Below, piece after piece: positions 19,719-31,800 of a DNA stretch of 64,000 nt. The notes below the pieces were generated by a model that was not told where the DNA came from, did not search any database, and saw nothing but the letters and a program-made list of their open reading frames with translations. The position numbers were made by a program, and so were the translations under genes. The DNA lies in assembly GCF_035083965.1 (NCBI RefSeq), contig NC_089726.1, positions 8,313,501-8,377,500 of the forward strand, given 5' to 3'. The stretch's first letter is position 1, and every line of letters begins with the position of its first letter. The DNA is from Branchiostoma lanceolatum. Its lineage: Eukaryota; Chordata; Leptocardii; Amphioxiformes; Branchiostomatidae.

Positions 19719-22101
19719 ATGCCAGAGAAGATGACAGCACCGAAAGATGCTCAGGTAAAACTCAATAATCTGGGTAAACTGTACGTCTTAGACCTCGGTT
19801 ACCTATGTGAAATGTTTAAGTATATTCAACAGCAGCCACAGAAGTTAAAATCTGAACTATAAACTGAAGGAAACGATTTATTTCTGCGTTTTTAGTCCAC
19901 CTCCTTTATACTTCTTCGGCGTGTTTTCATCTTCTTTGACATAACCAAGGCGGTATATTTCCAAGGATGTTTTTACTTCATACAAATTATACTCAGTGTT
20001 GAACATTCTATGCATAAATTAAGATATAGGTATGTTGATTATTCATTGGACGCCAATGATTAGGATAACTAACGTTATAATTCTGAATCATTTCTGAGCT
20101 GAGTGACGTTAAATAATATATTGTCCCGAGATGATGATTTTCTGAACAAAGATGACAGCAAGGTTATAACGTTACTGACATAAGGATTTCTACCCTGTCT
20201 CCGCCAGGTAATGGCAGCCGTCTTAAAGGACATGGGCGTGACAGACTACGAACCTCGAGTCATCAACCAAATGCTCGAGTTCACCTACCGTAAGTTCAAA
20301 GCCAAGTTCATCTTAATTTCATTTCAATCTTTTCTCTCAGAAAATATTTTCCTGAGTGATCATAAGCTAACGTTACCTTGCAGAAGTTGTTGTGTTACTG
20401 TTCATCAGGATTGTATGACCTGCTTTCTTATTCCAGCTCATTTCAGTTAGATTCTGACATGAATTATTGAATATCTTCCTGGCAGGGTATGTCACAGACA
20501 TCTTCGAGAACGCTCGCGTCTATTCCACCTTCGCCAAGAAGAAGGAGATGGACACCTCTGACGTGAAGCTGGCCATCAGACATAACTCCGACCATTCCTT
20601 CGCAACACCACCACCACGAGATGTAGGAGTTTTTCTTCAGACAGCCTTCATGATTGGTGTATTAATTAACTCTAGCTCTAACCAATACATGTATAAATAT
20701 GGACCATAATGATGCAGAACCCTCAGAGTAGTTAGATTGCTGAAAGTGTCTTGCTCAATGGCATCATATAGAATATACTTCGTGCTGGCCCTCAATAAAT
20801 GATTGCAGAGGGACATTGACTTTGTTACATGATAAAGACACAACGTTTTAGCCTTGAATTTCATCTTTGATTGATGAAGTAGTTATGTATTTCACATCAT
20901 GCAAAGTTATTGAGTGTCCAATTATTGGTCATTTTTGTAATCTTTTATTGTTTCCCATACAGTTTTTGATGGAGATTGCCCGACAGAAGAACAGCACACC
21001 TCTACCACTCATCAAACCATACGGAGGCCCCAGACTCCCTCCAGACAGATACTGTCTACTCTCCAACAACTACAGACTCAGGGCCTTGCACAAAAAGGTA
21101 CATAGTCTAGTTTTTATTACCCCTGGCAATAGAATAATCAGACTAAGGAACTAAACGCGAGCTGTAGCAAAGCCACATTGTACTACCACTAGCTACTTGA
21201 AAAAGCATCATGCTTCACCTCAAATGAGGATGCCTTGAAACGAAAAACAAAGGAACTAAAATGAAGGAATTTACAGTTGATTATTACATACTTCTACATA
21301 CATTTATAGTCATGCCCAAAAAAAGTTACTCAAGCAACTGGATAAAATTTTGGACAATTAAAAAAAACTGTACCCAGTTGCCCGAGTAACTGTCTTTTGG
21401 CATATCTTATTACCTGGATATCTAACCTTCATTGACATATATATCATGATTTTGATGTAAATTGTTATTAAAATTGTTTCTATTTCTCCCCAGCCAAAGC
21501 TGACAGTGGCAGTCCCTCGTCTTGGCCTGTCCTCTGTCATGGGGCAGCACTCTCCTGTTGGTGAGTACTGTCTATGGGTTCAAGCTTTAACCTTCTCCCT
21601 GCTGCCTAACTCTGTAACCAATAGGGAATTGGATACAAATTAGCATGCCTTGTATTTTTGATGGGAAAGACCACTGTTAGTGCATTTGTATGTCCTGTGT
21701 CTGTTGGTGTATAGTGACCAGTATAATTAAAACCTTACTGATGTCATTTATAAAGTTAAAGGTAGATGTATAATTGTTAAAATACTCATCAGAACTACAT
21801 GTAGCATTGATCTAGCCTCGAGTGCGCAAATCAATATTTGTCAATATTGTTGAAATTTTCCTTAGGTACCTCGACCAGTCGAGTGTCCAGCCCTACCACA
21901 GCAAAGATCACCATTCCTGTCAGTGTGACGTCCAGAGTTGGGCAACATTCCTCCCACATCAAAACCTCACAGGCAACACTGCTGCAACCAACGTCTCTAT
22001 TGGGAAGGCCCATGTCTACCCTGGGGTCATCGACCTCCATAGGAGATGCCAGCGGCATCAAGAGGAAAAGAGAAGATGATGACTATGATCTACTAGAATA
22101 A
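19719..22101 (+). CDS. TAF9: Transcription initiation factor TFIID subunit 9 (TAF9)
   Basis: TAF9 is a histone-fold subunit of TFIID and SAGA-type complexes that pairs with TAF6 in the nucleus. Exons: 19719-19754, 20208-20289, 20486-20622, 20963-21097, 21494-21560 and 21866-22101 (693 nt, 230 aa, frame closes). The histone fold covers about residues 13-85 ([48 protein letters not shown]). It is followed by the conserved TAF9 block [15 protein letters not shown] and [20 protein letters not shown]. The C-terminus is Ser/Thr-rich and ends in the conserved [13 protein letters not shown]. The length is slightly below the vertebrate form, whose acidic tail is longer. The start is the first ATG, 17 bases after an NRF1 motif; the next ATG, four codons on, is less likely. 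Confidence 0.95.
21311..21405. repeat. Inverted repeat in TAF9 intron 4
   Basis: ATGCCCAAAAAAAGTTACTC and GTTACTCAAGCAACTGG are answered by CCAGTTGCCCGAGTAACTG and TTTTGGCAT on the other side. A single arm (GTTACTCAAGCAACTGG) recurs at 40596-40613 in muskelin, so it is a dispersed element. Confidence 0.7.
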
Positions 22102-22350
22102 AACAATGTCTAGTTCTGTAAATACTGGTTAGAGCACATCACATTGAATTACCTTTTCGGTTGTCAGACTCTTAATAATAACATGAAGGTGGTAGTACAA
22201 TGAGAAGGGAAGATGATGACTTTGAACTGCTAAAATAAAACAATGTCTAATTTTGTAAGTACTGGTTAGACTGGTTACTTACTGGTTACAGCACAGTAAA
22301 TTACCTTTGTTGATTGTCAGACTCTTAAGTACAAGGTGGTAGTACAATTG
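22065..22350. repeat. Tandem duplication of the TAF9 stop region into its 3' UTR
   Basis: The last coding bases and start of the UTR (about 22065-22200) are repeated about 137 bases downstream (about 22203-22350): GAAGATGATGACT, AATAAAACAATGTCTA, ACTGGTTAGA, TCAGACTCTTAA and AAGGTGGTAGTACAAT. The second copy still reads RREDDDFELLK-stop. Confidence 0.85.
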
Positions 22351-23752
22351 TAACAATAGTCTTGGAAAATAGTGCCATGAGAAAGTCTATTTCTTTGATT
22401 GTGTACAATATTTTGATATACAAATTCACCTCATACATAACTTATTGTCATCAGTCATACATGTTTCATCCTGTCCGTATTGACTTATTATAGTTGGCAC
22501 AGTCCAATTAACTTTTGATAGAGCTAAGCATTTATGATACTCAGTTACACATATAACTGATACTTGTAGAATTTGATGGTAGGTTTGTTACATTCCTCCA
22601 TTTTTTTCACAAGAATTGTAAGCTGTAACTGATACTTACTTTAATATTGTTTTTTTATGAAGCATTAAGAATATGTTTGATACATGAATGCTTGAATTTG
22701 GTAGAAGGATGGGAATTATCTTTATTTTCTACAACATGCAATGCTACTCACAATTCTACTGAACTGTTCACTGTGAAGAAAATTTGTGCAAAAATAAAGA
22801 CCAAGTCTGTACAAGAATTTCTGTGTGTCATTTTATGTATGTTGATCGATAATCCATACATGTGTTTTGGGACAGTAAAATTTGCTTAGAAAAAATAAAA
22901 GACCACTTCTCGGTCATATATGTGTAATGAAATTACAAGAAAGGCATAATCTATGGAATTCCTAGGTGTTATGAAATTTTCTGCTTCATAAAGAAATAGG
23001 GTGTGTGAAGTATTACATGTAACTAAGGACAAATGAACTCAAGCAAAGAAGATTACTGTAAATACATTTAAGTTTGCGAGGAAATGGAGTGTTTGCGGTG
23101 GTTTTGATTTAGCAGCAGTGCTATAGTAACTGCTACAGTATGAGACAAAAATGTTTGCAGGGGTTTTAAGTTAGCGATGAAACGGTCATCGCGAAAACCA
23201 CGAACATAAACCACCACGAACCTTTCTGTATTTACAGTAATTCAAAATCATCTATACATTGCATATACATTCCCTTCCCATATTTCAAGTACTTTAGACT
23301 CTTATAACAGGCACTAGGAGAAGGAAGGAGGCAGCAATCTTTGGGAAAACAAATACTGATGAAGATTTATGCAGTTCATACCATCATTTCGCCACCCCTA
23401 TCTTTCAGTGGAACATACCCAAGAATGATAAAAGGTCAGGGGTCACACGTGTCACATGACGGTCACACAGGTCGCGGGAAATCCCGATATCAGCTGGGGT
23501 CGTGGGAACTTCAAGTTTACAGGACGATAAACAACAGCAACCATTGGGGGTTTAAACCTTCGACACTCTTCAGTAAAAGTATAAGATGCGGGCTAGCGAT
23601 GTGTTACGTCTAACTGTAACATGACTCGACATCACAGTGATTTCAGATGCCTTAGAGCCGTAACACTTGTTTGTGAAATTTCTCAGTCTATGTATGCCGT
23701 GTGCACCACTATAGATTAAACAGGGACAGGGGGATCCTGAACCGATAGGGTC
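22102..23752. other. TAF9 3' UTR and intergenic sequence before the Rab gene
   Basis: Holds several AATAAA candidates (22234-22239, 22793-22798) and a MITE at 23052-23240. No further exon recognised. Confidence 0.6.
23052..23240. mobile_element. MITE with TTACTGTAAATAC termini
   Basis: Starts TTACTGTAAATACATTTAAG and ends as the inverse GTATTTACAGTAA. The inside carries GTTTGCGGTGGTTTT and the reverse GAAAACCACGAAC. The same family occurs at 38819-39017 and 12560-12675. Confidence 0.8.
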
Positions 23753-26700
23753 ATGACTGAACGACTGTTTAAGATCCTCATAATCGGTGACGCTACCGTC
23801 GGGAAGACGTCATTTGTGCAGAGGTACGTCAACGACTCCTTCAAGAGGGAGTACAAGGCGACGGTGGGAGGTAAGATAAGCGTAGTAATACTAATACGAT
23901 GGATTGAATGTTGTGGTTATATTTAGTTAAATGGCCCTTGGCGTGTCTTGACAGTGCTTAACCAAAACATCTTGCTGAAAAGGAGATAAGGATATAATTA
24001 TTTTACACGTATAACGTTAATCATATTGATAGTATGATCCAGTGAAAAAGTCAACGAATAGCAAGAAGGTAATAGCCTCTCCTTGGGAATCAAATTCATA
24101 TTCTTTGTAGTACAAACCCCACAGGGGGTGATCTTAGCAATGTTCACTCCTTTCTGCATTGGTATTTCATTGCTTTAGAGTAGCCAAATGTCTCAAAATC
24201 AATTGTTAATTATTAGTTTCTAAATGTTGCGACTAATGAGCATCTGTCATCGTTGACTGATTGCGGTAATGTTCAACCTACTTTTCATAACGCAAATTTA
24301 TACTTCTTCTTTTTTCACAGTTGATTTTGCTCTTAAGGTCATCCAAATATCAGAGGAAGACACGGTTAGATTTCAGGTGAGGAAGTGAATGTACAACGTT
24401 GCCTGGTAGGGGCGGAGAATAGTAGTTGTTTCCCTTGAAACAATATTTAGTATCAAGAGATAATAGTGGATATCATTCCAGTCATACTGTCAGTCTTTCT
24501 AAAAAGACTAGGACCCCTGCATAGGTACAAATCGCATTCAAATTCAGGTAAAGTACTGTTCATTCAAGTACAGGTTTCCATAAATTTTGAGGGTTTACTG
24601 AAGATTAGAATAATTCTAATGGCCTTGAAATATTCATTCCTATCAGTTGTAATCAAGGAGGTTATATTTTGTAACCTCCTTGGTGCAATCAACCTTATGT
24701 CATACCCGGGCTGCAAAAACGTTTGATGCGGGTGTTCCAGACTGGGTTGGGCCGGTACCTTGGGCGATACGGAATACACCGTGTTGTATTCTATATGTAT
24801 CAGAAGATATGTCAATTTCAAATGTTGAAACTAAGTTTCCTTTCTTTCCTTTCTCATATTGGTGATTGCAGTTATGGGATGTTGCAGGTGAGAACAAGTC
24901 ATTTGTACCCATTGCTAGTGAAAGATACTTATGTACTGATAACTAACTTGTTCTACACTCTATGTACATGTAACTCTATCTTTGATTGTAGGTATAATAC
25001 AGTACAGGGTATCATGTGTAATTGTATATAAAGAACACCCCTCCTGTAAGGTAGCTGTCCATCAGCAACTTCACTCAAGTGATATAGAGTGGTTGCAAAG
25101 CTGTCAGTCTCTGTACTTTTCCTCACCCAACCCAATCCGTTAGGATATAAGTTAGAACCGGCAACACTCAGGGCTCTTAGCCTTCTTGTCTATATAAATT
25201 TTGATATCATAAATGAATAGGCAATTAATGGACAGGTGTTGTATACTATTCTATAACAGACATACAACTGTAGCATTGTAAGAAGACAGGCATTTGAACA
25301 CTTCTATCATATCAATGAGTAAAGCATTAATACTGCCGTGCTTTCTCCCAGGCCAGGAAAGATTCACGTCGATGACAAGAGTTTACTACAAGGATGCCTC
25401 TGCTTGTGTCATCATCTTCGATGTGACGGCCAAGCAGACATTCAACAACTGCTTAAAGTGGAAAAAGGACTTAGATTCGAAAGTCTCTTTACCTGATGGT
25501 CGCTGTGTACCATGTATGCTGCTAGCGAATAAGGTGAGTGTGGTGTTTTATAATCATCATATTATGAAATGTAGTACATGTACATGTATATAATATTGGC
25601 ATATTTTTCTGTCCATCTGTGTGTGTACTAGAATTCTGTATTCTAGTCTGCTAATTTCTAGTTATGTGCCTTTCTCTTATGGGATGTATTAAATATACTA
25701 AATGTATAGACCACATGAAAAATAGCTGAACTGTAAAGCTAATTGTGGATCTTATTCTGAATAAAGTCAAAGTATTCTTATTTGCTTGTACATGATAAAA
25801 GGTGAACAATATGTGATGTGCATGTACATCTTTTTAATTGGGCTATCTATGGTTTCCCAGTATTTCTCAAACATCTAAACTGCAACTGTATTTTTGAGAT
25901 AGTATTTCACTCTTTTCTTTCAGATTGATTTACAAGAAAAAGCTGTGACAGAGGAAGAAGTAAATGAGTTCTGTAAGGAACACAACTTTATAGGATGGAC
26001 AGAGATATCAGTCAAGGACAATGTCAATGTGAAGGAGTCCATGAAGTAAGTACAAATACACTTTGATATTATTCTTTTTCATCCTGGATCTAAGACTCCT
26101 AACATAATATCACTGCTTTTATTCAACATTTTGTACATTGTATTTCTCTTTACTTCCCCCAAGAGTGTATTATCATTTTTGGCTTGTTTGTGTGTGTTTC
26201 TGTGAGTCTCAATATATATACAATACATCATTGCCATACATCTTGTACAACATCAGTAAAAAAGAAAGCCTTTTTTAGGCTGTAGGGGCAATGGGTTGTT
26301 ATCCACTGTGTCTAGGGCACAGTATTAAAAGGCCAAGCCCATCCCTCTCCTTCCATCGTATTTTACCTCCCTAACCAAAGTCAGGTACTGATTTTTTAAC
26401 TTGGGTGAAGTGAGATAAGTCATGTAAAGTGCCTTTCTGAAGGACACTACGTCTGGCCAGGAATGTCTGGAATCAAACCCTATGACCTCTAAATCCCGTG
26501 TCTGCTAGCCTAGCCACTCGACGCCACATCCTCAGTGCTAGTATTTATTTGATGGGACTGGATGGGTCACAAAGCAGTATGGGTAAGGGGGTGAAGTCTG
26601 CCATCCCTGATCGCCTTGTAATGTAATCTTTGTGCCTGTAGTTTCCTCCTGACAGAAATCCTGGCCAGACACATTGCTTGATATCTCTACAGTTATCTAA

Positions 26701-26929
26701 CATTTTGTACATCTGGAATCATGACATTCCTTGTAATTCAATTTTTGATAAGACTTCCTAAAGTTTTGCCTAATTCTGTGCCTGTAGTTTCCTCCTGGAA
26801 GAGATCCTAGCCAGACACACGGACACCCAGCCCCAGAGGAACATGGAGGCAGAGGCTGAGGGAGGGCACATCAAGCTGAAGGATAACGTCAAACAGGCAA
26901 AGGAAGGGAGGAGTTGCTGTGGAAGCTGA
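23753..26929 (+). CDS. Rab GTPase of the Rab29/Rab32/Rab38 group
   Basis: A membrane-traffic GTPase; this group acts on lysosome-related organelles and the trans-Golgi network and is linked to LRRK2 in vertebrates. Exons: 23753-23870, 24321-24376, 24872-24887 (a 16-nt microexon), 25352-25533, 25924-26045 and 26788-26929 (636 nt, 211 aa, frame closes). Motifs: P-loop GDATVGKTS at residues 12-20, switch I Thr37, the group signature VDFALKV at 40-46, WDVAGQE at 60-66 with the catalytic Gln, FTSMTRVYYKDASA, NKID at 123-126, and a SVK in place of SAK. It ends SCCGS, a double-Cys prenylation motif. GDATVGKTSFVQRY and the DASACVI stretch look closest to Rab29 (RAB7L1), but I do not assign the paralog. 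AATAAA at 27307-27312 is a likely end signal. Confidence 0.93.
26265..26527 (-). mobile_element. tRNA-derived SINE, family B (reverse copy)
   Basis: Read on the minus strand it has a tRNA-like head with A-box GTGGCTAGGCTAGC and B-box GGGTTTGATTCC. The body includes AAGGCACTTTACATGACTTA, as in the copies at 50838-51050 and 56335-56550. Confidence 0.75.
26642..26681 (+). CDS. Candidate alternative terminal exon of the Rab gene
   Basis: The 3' acceptor and first 35 or so bases of the last Rab exon are duplicated 146 bases upstream: TGTGCCTGTAG then TTTCCTCCTG in both. Spliced from exon 5 in phase 2, this copy reads NFLLTEILARHIA-stop and gives a 177-residue protein without the CC prenylation motif. 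It could equally be a dead duplicate. Confidence 0.5.
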
Positions 26930-28789
26930 TGTTTTTCTGTCTTTTCAACACTCAAATTGTACAATTTTATGTTCCGTAGGCTACACAAACTTGATATTAT
27001 GAATGACATCTTTTAGAGGTTCTTGAAAAGAATTCATGTGGTAGGAAAGTGCAAACAAATGAGCTCATTTTAGGCCAATCTTATTTGTTGGTTCCAATTA
27101 AAAAGAATAATGGTACTTGAAATATCAACTTGAAAAAAAGAGCCTGAAAGCTGTACCAAGATATACAGTTTTAAGGAGTGAATATGCAAATAAACTTGAA
27201 GCAATGTGCAAGTTTTCCTACCAACCTACTGTTTTCATCTTGACCGCTTGCTAAATTTTACTTTGAAAGGTTTGAGAACAAAGGAAATAAATTGGTGTGA
27301 CCTTACAATAAAATGTTTTGCAATTGTGATGTCATCCATTACATTAGGTTTGTGTTGCTTTATGTTTGTATAAATGGATACGCGTTAAATGTCATACATG
27401 TAGTGCTTTTCTAAAGTGAATGCACATGTACAGATACGCAGAGTACTTAGAACAGATGGCAAGGTTCTATTTGGCAGAAAGTAGATTCAAGACAACATAC
27501 ATGTATACTACATTAATGTGGATGTTTGGCTTTTGATGCCCTTCCCTTGGACAATTTCTGAAAATCATGAAGGAAAAATTGTGGCTGATTACAAAGAATC
27601 TATGAGTTTCTGAAGAACAGCAATTTAAACCGAAATGTAAGTCAGTATCTTTTCATCCTTGATCAAATCAATTAGTATTTGCTAGGTGCCCCAGACTACC
27701 ACTCACTCACTCTCTTTGGGAAATTTTTTATGTTTTTCATTGGTTGAATTAAAACTTACTCTTAACATACTCAGTGTGACTGCATTTAAGACGTGATGTT
27801 AAGCTAATGTAGAAAAATTATTTGTTCCAATGCCAAATTTTGTATTGTACTTTGGAAAAATGATCATGTCTAAAACATTTTCAGTCAGTTGTTCACTCCA
27901 AGTAGGATTATTGTCAGGGCTTGATGTATGCAGTTTTTATTGATCAAAATGATCATTAACTGGAGCCATTGATGGACAAACTTATTTCATTTGCCGATCA
28001 TAAATGCTACTTATGTAATACTGGATGTATCAATATGTCTAAGTCTAACACAGCTATTGTAACAATTTTAACATCATTGGTGAAAAGCCATTTACATGTA
28101 CTTTGGTGAACTAGTCGGAAAGGTGGTATCTAAGATTACTATTGGTGATAGCAAATTTGTATGGGAGTGAGACTGAAAATTGGTACAAATACATTTCAAC
28201 AATTTTTGTTTCCTGGTCTTTATGCTACCGTAGTATCATGTCCTGTTAGGTGGGGCTGTCTGCTATGATGTTCTTGCATCAGTTTCAGGATCCACCAGTT
28301 GATATCAACCCCCCTTCTTGGTATTTGTAAAATTTCAGGACCATTGTCGTGACTCCTTGATATGGACTTATGGACAGTACCTTCAAGATTTTGCACTGAA
28401 GGAATGTGCTGTGAGATGTGAATGTACTGTAGTTTGCTTCTAGTTGAGAGCAAGTCAATCTAGCTACCCATCCACAAATGTGAAGTTACCAGCATCAGGT
28501 CTTAAAAAAAAATACTTCTACTAGACAGTTTACAACTGAAGTACAGTCAAACTTGTACTACACAAGGAACACCTGGCCAATGTGACCACTTTTTGGTGTC
28601 CTCTTTAATAGATAATTTCCCCCTTTGACACAAGCATTAAGGATCCTGTCTATAGCATCCATATTTAATATTGACCAGATTTTATCAGTCCCCTAAATGG
28701 TTTTCTTGGGCAGCTTTGACTATGTAATTAATGAGTATGAGTGCAACGTACACAAGAACCGACAATTGTGAGGTGTTACACTGTAGCTT
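26930..28789. other. Rab 3' UTR and convergent intergenic region
   Basis: Two genes converge here. AATAAA at 27307-27312 probably ends the Rab transcript. No conserved exon, tRNA or clear element was recognised in the rest. Confidence 0.55.
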
Positions 28790-28795
28790 TTTATT
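28790..28795 (-). terminator. Poly(A) signal of RPL18A
   Basis: TTTATT on the plus strand is AATAAA on the coding strand, about 40 bases past the stop; short 3' UTRs are usual for ribosomal protein genes. Confidence 0.75.
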
Positions 28796-28833
28796 TAATT
28801 TCCCAAATCTGAGAACACACCACTGGACCCATT

Positions 28834-31800
28834 CTAGAAGAAAGTGTTGGGACGCCTGGTGGTGAAGCGAGGGTTGTGCAGCCTCTTGGTCACACGATGG
28901 GGCAGAGGGAACTTGATCTTGGAAGCCTGAAACAAGAACACAGATGTGTCACTTCAAATCTGAAACTGATATAGAGTGACAGAAGGACAAATCTACCTTA
29001 GTGTATGTTACACGTACAATAGAATATCCAGCAAGTCCAGAGTGTCATTATCATACAGGCAAACTGGTAAGTGGTGAGCATTGGAGCCGTACATAACTAA
29101 CTAGGATGTCACCCAGGCAAAACGTTTCTTAAAATACTGATGCAAGCTACTATCGGTAATACAAAAGATAATCTTCAAAAAGAAACTGAAGATGCAATCC
29201 CAAATGGCTTCTTGTAGTATCTTTCCAACTACGTGAGCGATCTGTGTATGGTTGAGGCTTACATGGAACTGCTTGACGTTCGGTCTGCGGCACTTCGCTG
29301 CCGGGATCTCCTCGATCTTCATGATCTGGATGGAGTGAGCGCGAGCACGATGGCGGGCTCCCATGTCACGGTCTGTATCATAAAACATCAGTACAGGTTA
29401 TGCCTCTTTATCAAATGTAACACTATTACGGAGGGACAACAAGGATCAAATTTAATTAGCATCTAAGAAAGCCCCGTAAGAAACTTACAAAGGAGGAGAT
29501 AGTGCAGAAATTCTCCCAGGTTAATGTTCAAAACAATGAAGGAAATAGAACTAACAGCACAGAGCCAAGATCTCTTGAGGAGCACCATTTGTCAACCAAT
29601 TCAACATGACCTTGAACTAAGGTCCAAGGTAAGGTAATAAAAAATCACTAGCAATTTTAACTCAGGTAAACAAACAACAAAAATAGATGCTTGATGAGCA
29701 TCCCTTTCCATTTGAAAACTAATTTGGAACTCCATGTTAAGTATGAATCTCAGCGAGGGAACGGGTTTTCTTCGCGTGAAGAATGTTCGCGTACGCGTGG
29801 AAAATTTTCGCGTGGAAAATTTGAAATGGAGAATTTATTTATAGGTTCAAAATATCAAAGTAATTTTATCATCAAAATTTTTCTCCCTTGGGAATAGACT
29901 TCAGTCCCTTGGGCATCAACTGGTTTTTTTGTATTTTTTAAATTTCAAAAATCCTTTGAAATTTTTTGGGTGTGAAACCTTAGACTTGTAAACCTTCAAT
30001 TCCCTTCTGATCAACTAATTAGCGTATTTTAACGAGCAAATGATCAAAATTACAGGCAAACTTTTTCCCTGCATGGGTGTGGTCAGGGTGTGGTGTGGTT
30101 TGGTGTGTGCTATTCCCAAGGGACTCAAGTCTATTCCCAAGGGAGAAAAGTTTTGATGATAAAATTACTTTGATATTTTGAACCTATAGATAAATTCTCC
30201 ATTTCAAATTTTTCACGCGAAAATTTTCCACGCGAACGCGAAAATTCTTAACGCGAACAAAACCCCAACCCCTCAGCGAGGTAGCGAATGCAGGCTTACA
30301 GCAGGCGGTGACAGCGCTGGCCACAGTCAGGTCGCGGTACTCCCTGTACATGTTGTGGGTTCCGCTCCTGGAGTCGTAACGCAGCCAGATGCCGTAGTTC
30401 TTGATGCTGGTGGGGTTCTTTTCCCTCACCTGTGTAAAGGCAACATCATTCGCTCCTTGAGAAACACTGGCACCAATTATCAGAGACATAGCTGGTAGTA
30501 GTCTAGTACATACATTGTATTCAAACATCCCAAATCTTAGTATTTTAGTTAAAACGTTGACACAGGTTTGTACTTCATTAAAATTACCAACTATACATGG
30601 AACTGGCCAAAGAAAAATCATACTTTTTGCATGACAACACATTAAATAACTGCACACAATATGCAACGTACATGTTATGTTTTAAAGGGTGCTGCACCCC
30701 AATAAAGTATCCTGCAGGCTGATAATTTTTGAGCCTGTCATGAATAAAGAAAGATTCAAACAAACCTTCTGGCAGGAGACGACCTCCCCGTTGGCCTTCT
30801 TCACACTCTTGAGCTGCTTCATGAAGTACCAGTAACGAGACTTGGCCACGACATGGTCGGGGGCGAAGATGCGCATCTTGTACAGGGGTGGGCTGGCCTG
30901 CGTCTTGCTGGGCAGACGACGCCCCACCACGCAGAACTCTTTTAGCTTTACAAAAACATGATACATGTACATACAGAGTTACAGGTGAGTTGGACAGCGT
31001 ATGCATGTGGGATCACGGCTATTCGTAGACCTCACTGAAAGCATTTAAATACTACTATACATCTCTATGCGTCTAGCTAGTAGTACATTTTAATTGAACT
31101 TATTAAAGTAAGAAAGTTGTGAAAGAGATCGAGTACACAACACAACAGCTAGAAATTTTTGAATTTCTATGTATAATTCTATCCTCTCATTTGTAACAGC
31201 AACAGCACGGACAAATGTAAAGCTGCTTAAATCAAGATGTACATGTACATTCTTTCCAGCTTCTATATCTTACGATTGACACAGTAACACTAACACTAAC
31301 GGTCTCGGTTCGGAGTTTTTTTTTAAAATTCGGGGCCGACCTGACTCGTTCCCAGAAAGGCAATAGCGCTTTTCCAAACATCCCTTTTCGGCCGATTCAA
31401 TGTTTCTGATGGATAGGGGTGACTTATCTTCGAACGACAGACGAATTTGATATTTTCTGTGGAAACGTCATTTTTAGTGAAAACCGTCACTAAAAGGAAT
31501 TTTCATCCCCAAAACTGCTATTTTTAGGGCATTCTTCCAAGGCCGCTGGAAGGAAAATAAAAGTTTTCCTAGGATAATGACTGATATGGAAATAAAGGTC
31601 ATCATTCTGTCTGTGCAATTAGGAAAAATGAAAAAAATCGTGAGGATACGTTTTCCGCAATCCCCGATGGTGCGAAACCACGCAAAACGCACATAGAACG
31701 CACGATTCGGGTAATCAGGCGACAAAGCCGCGTTACCGTCATCGCGCACTAATACCAGGAAGTACCCGCGGACGACCAAAACTCGGAAACCGTAAAACGC

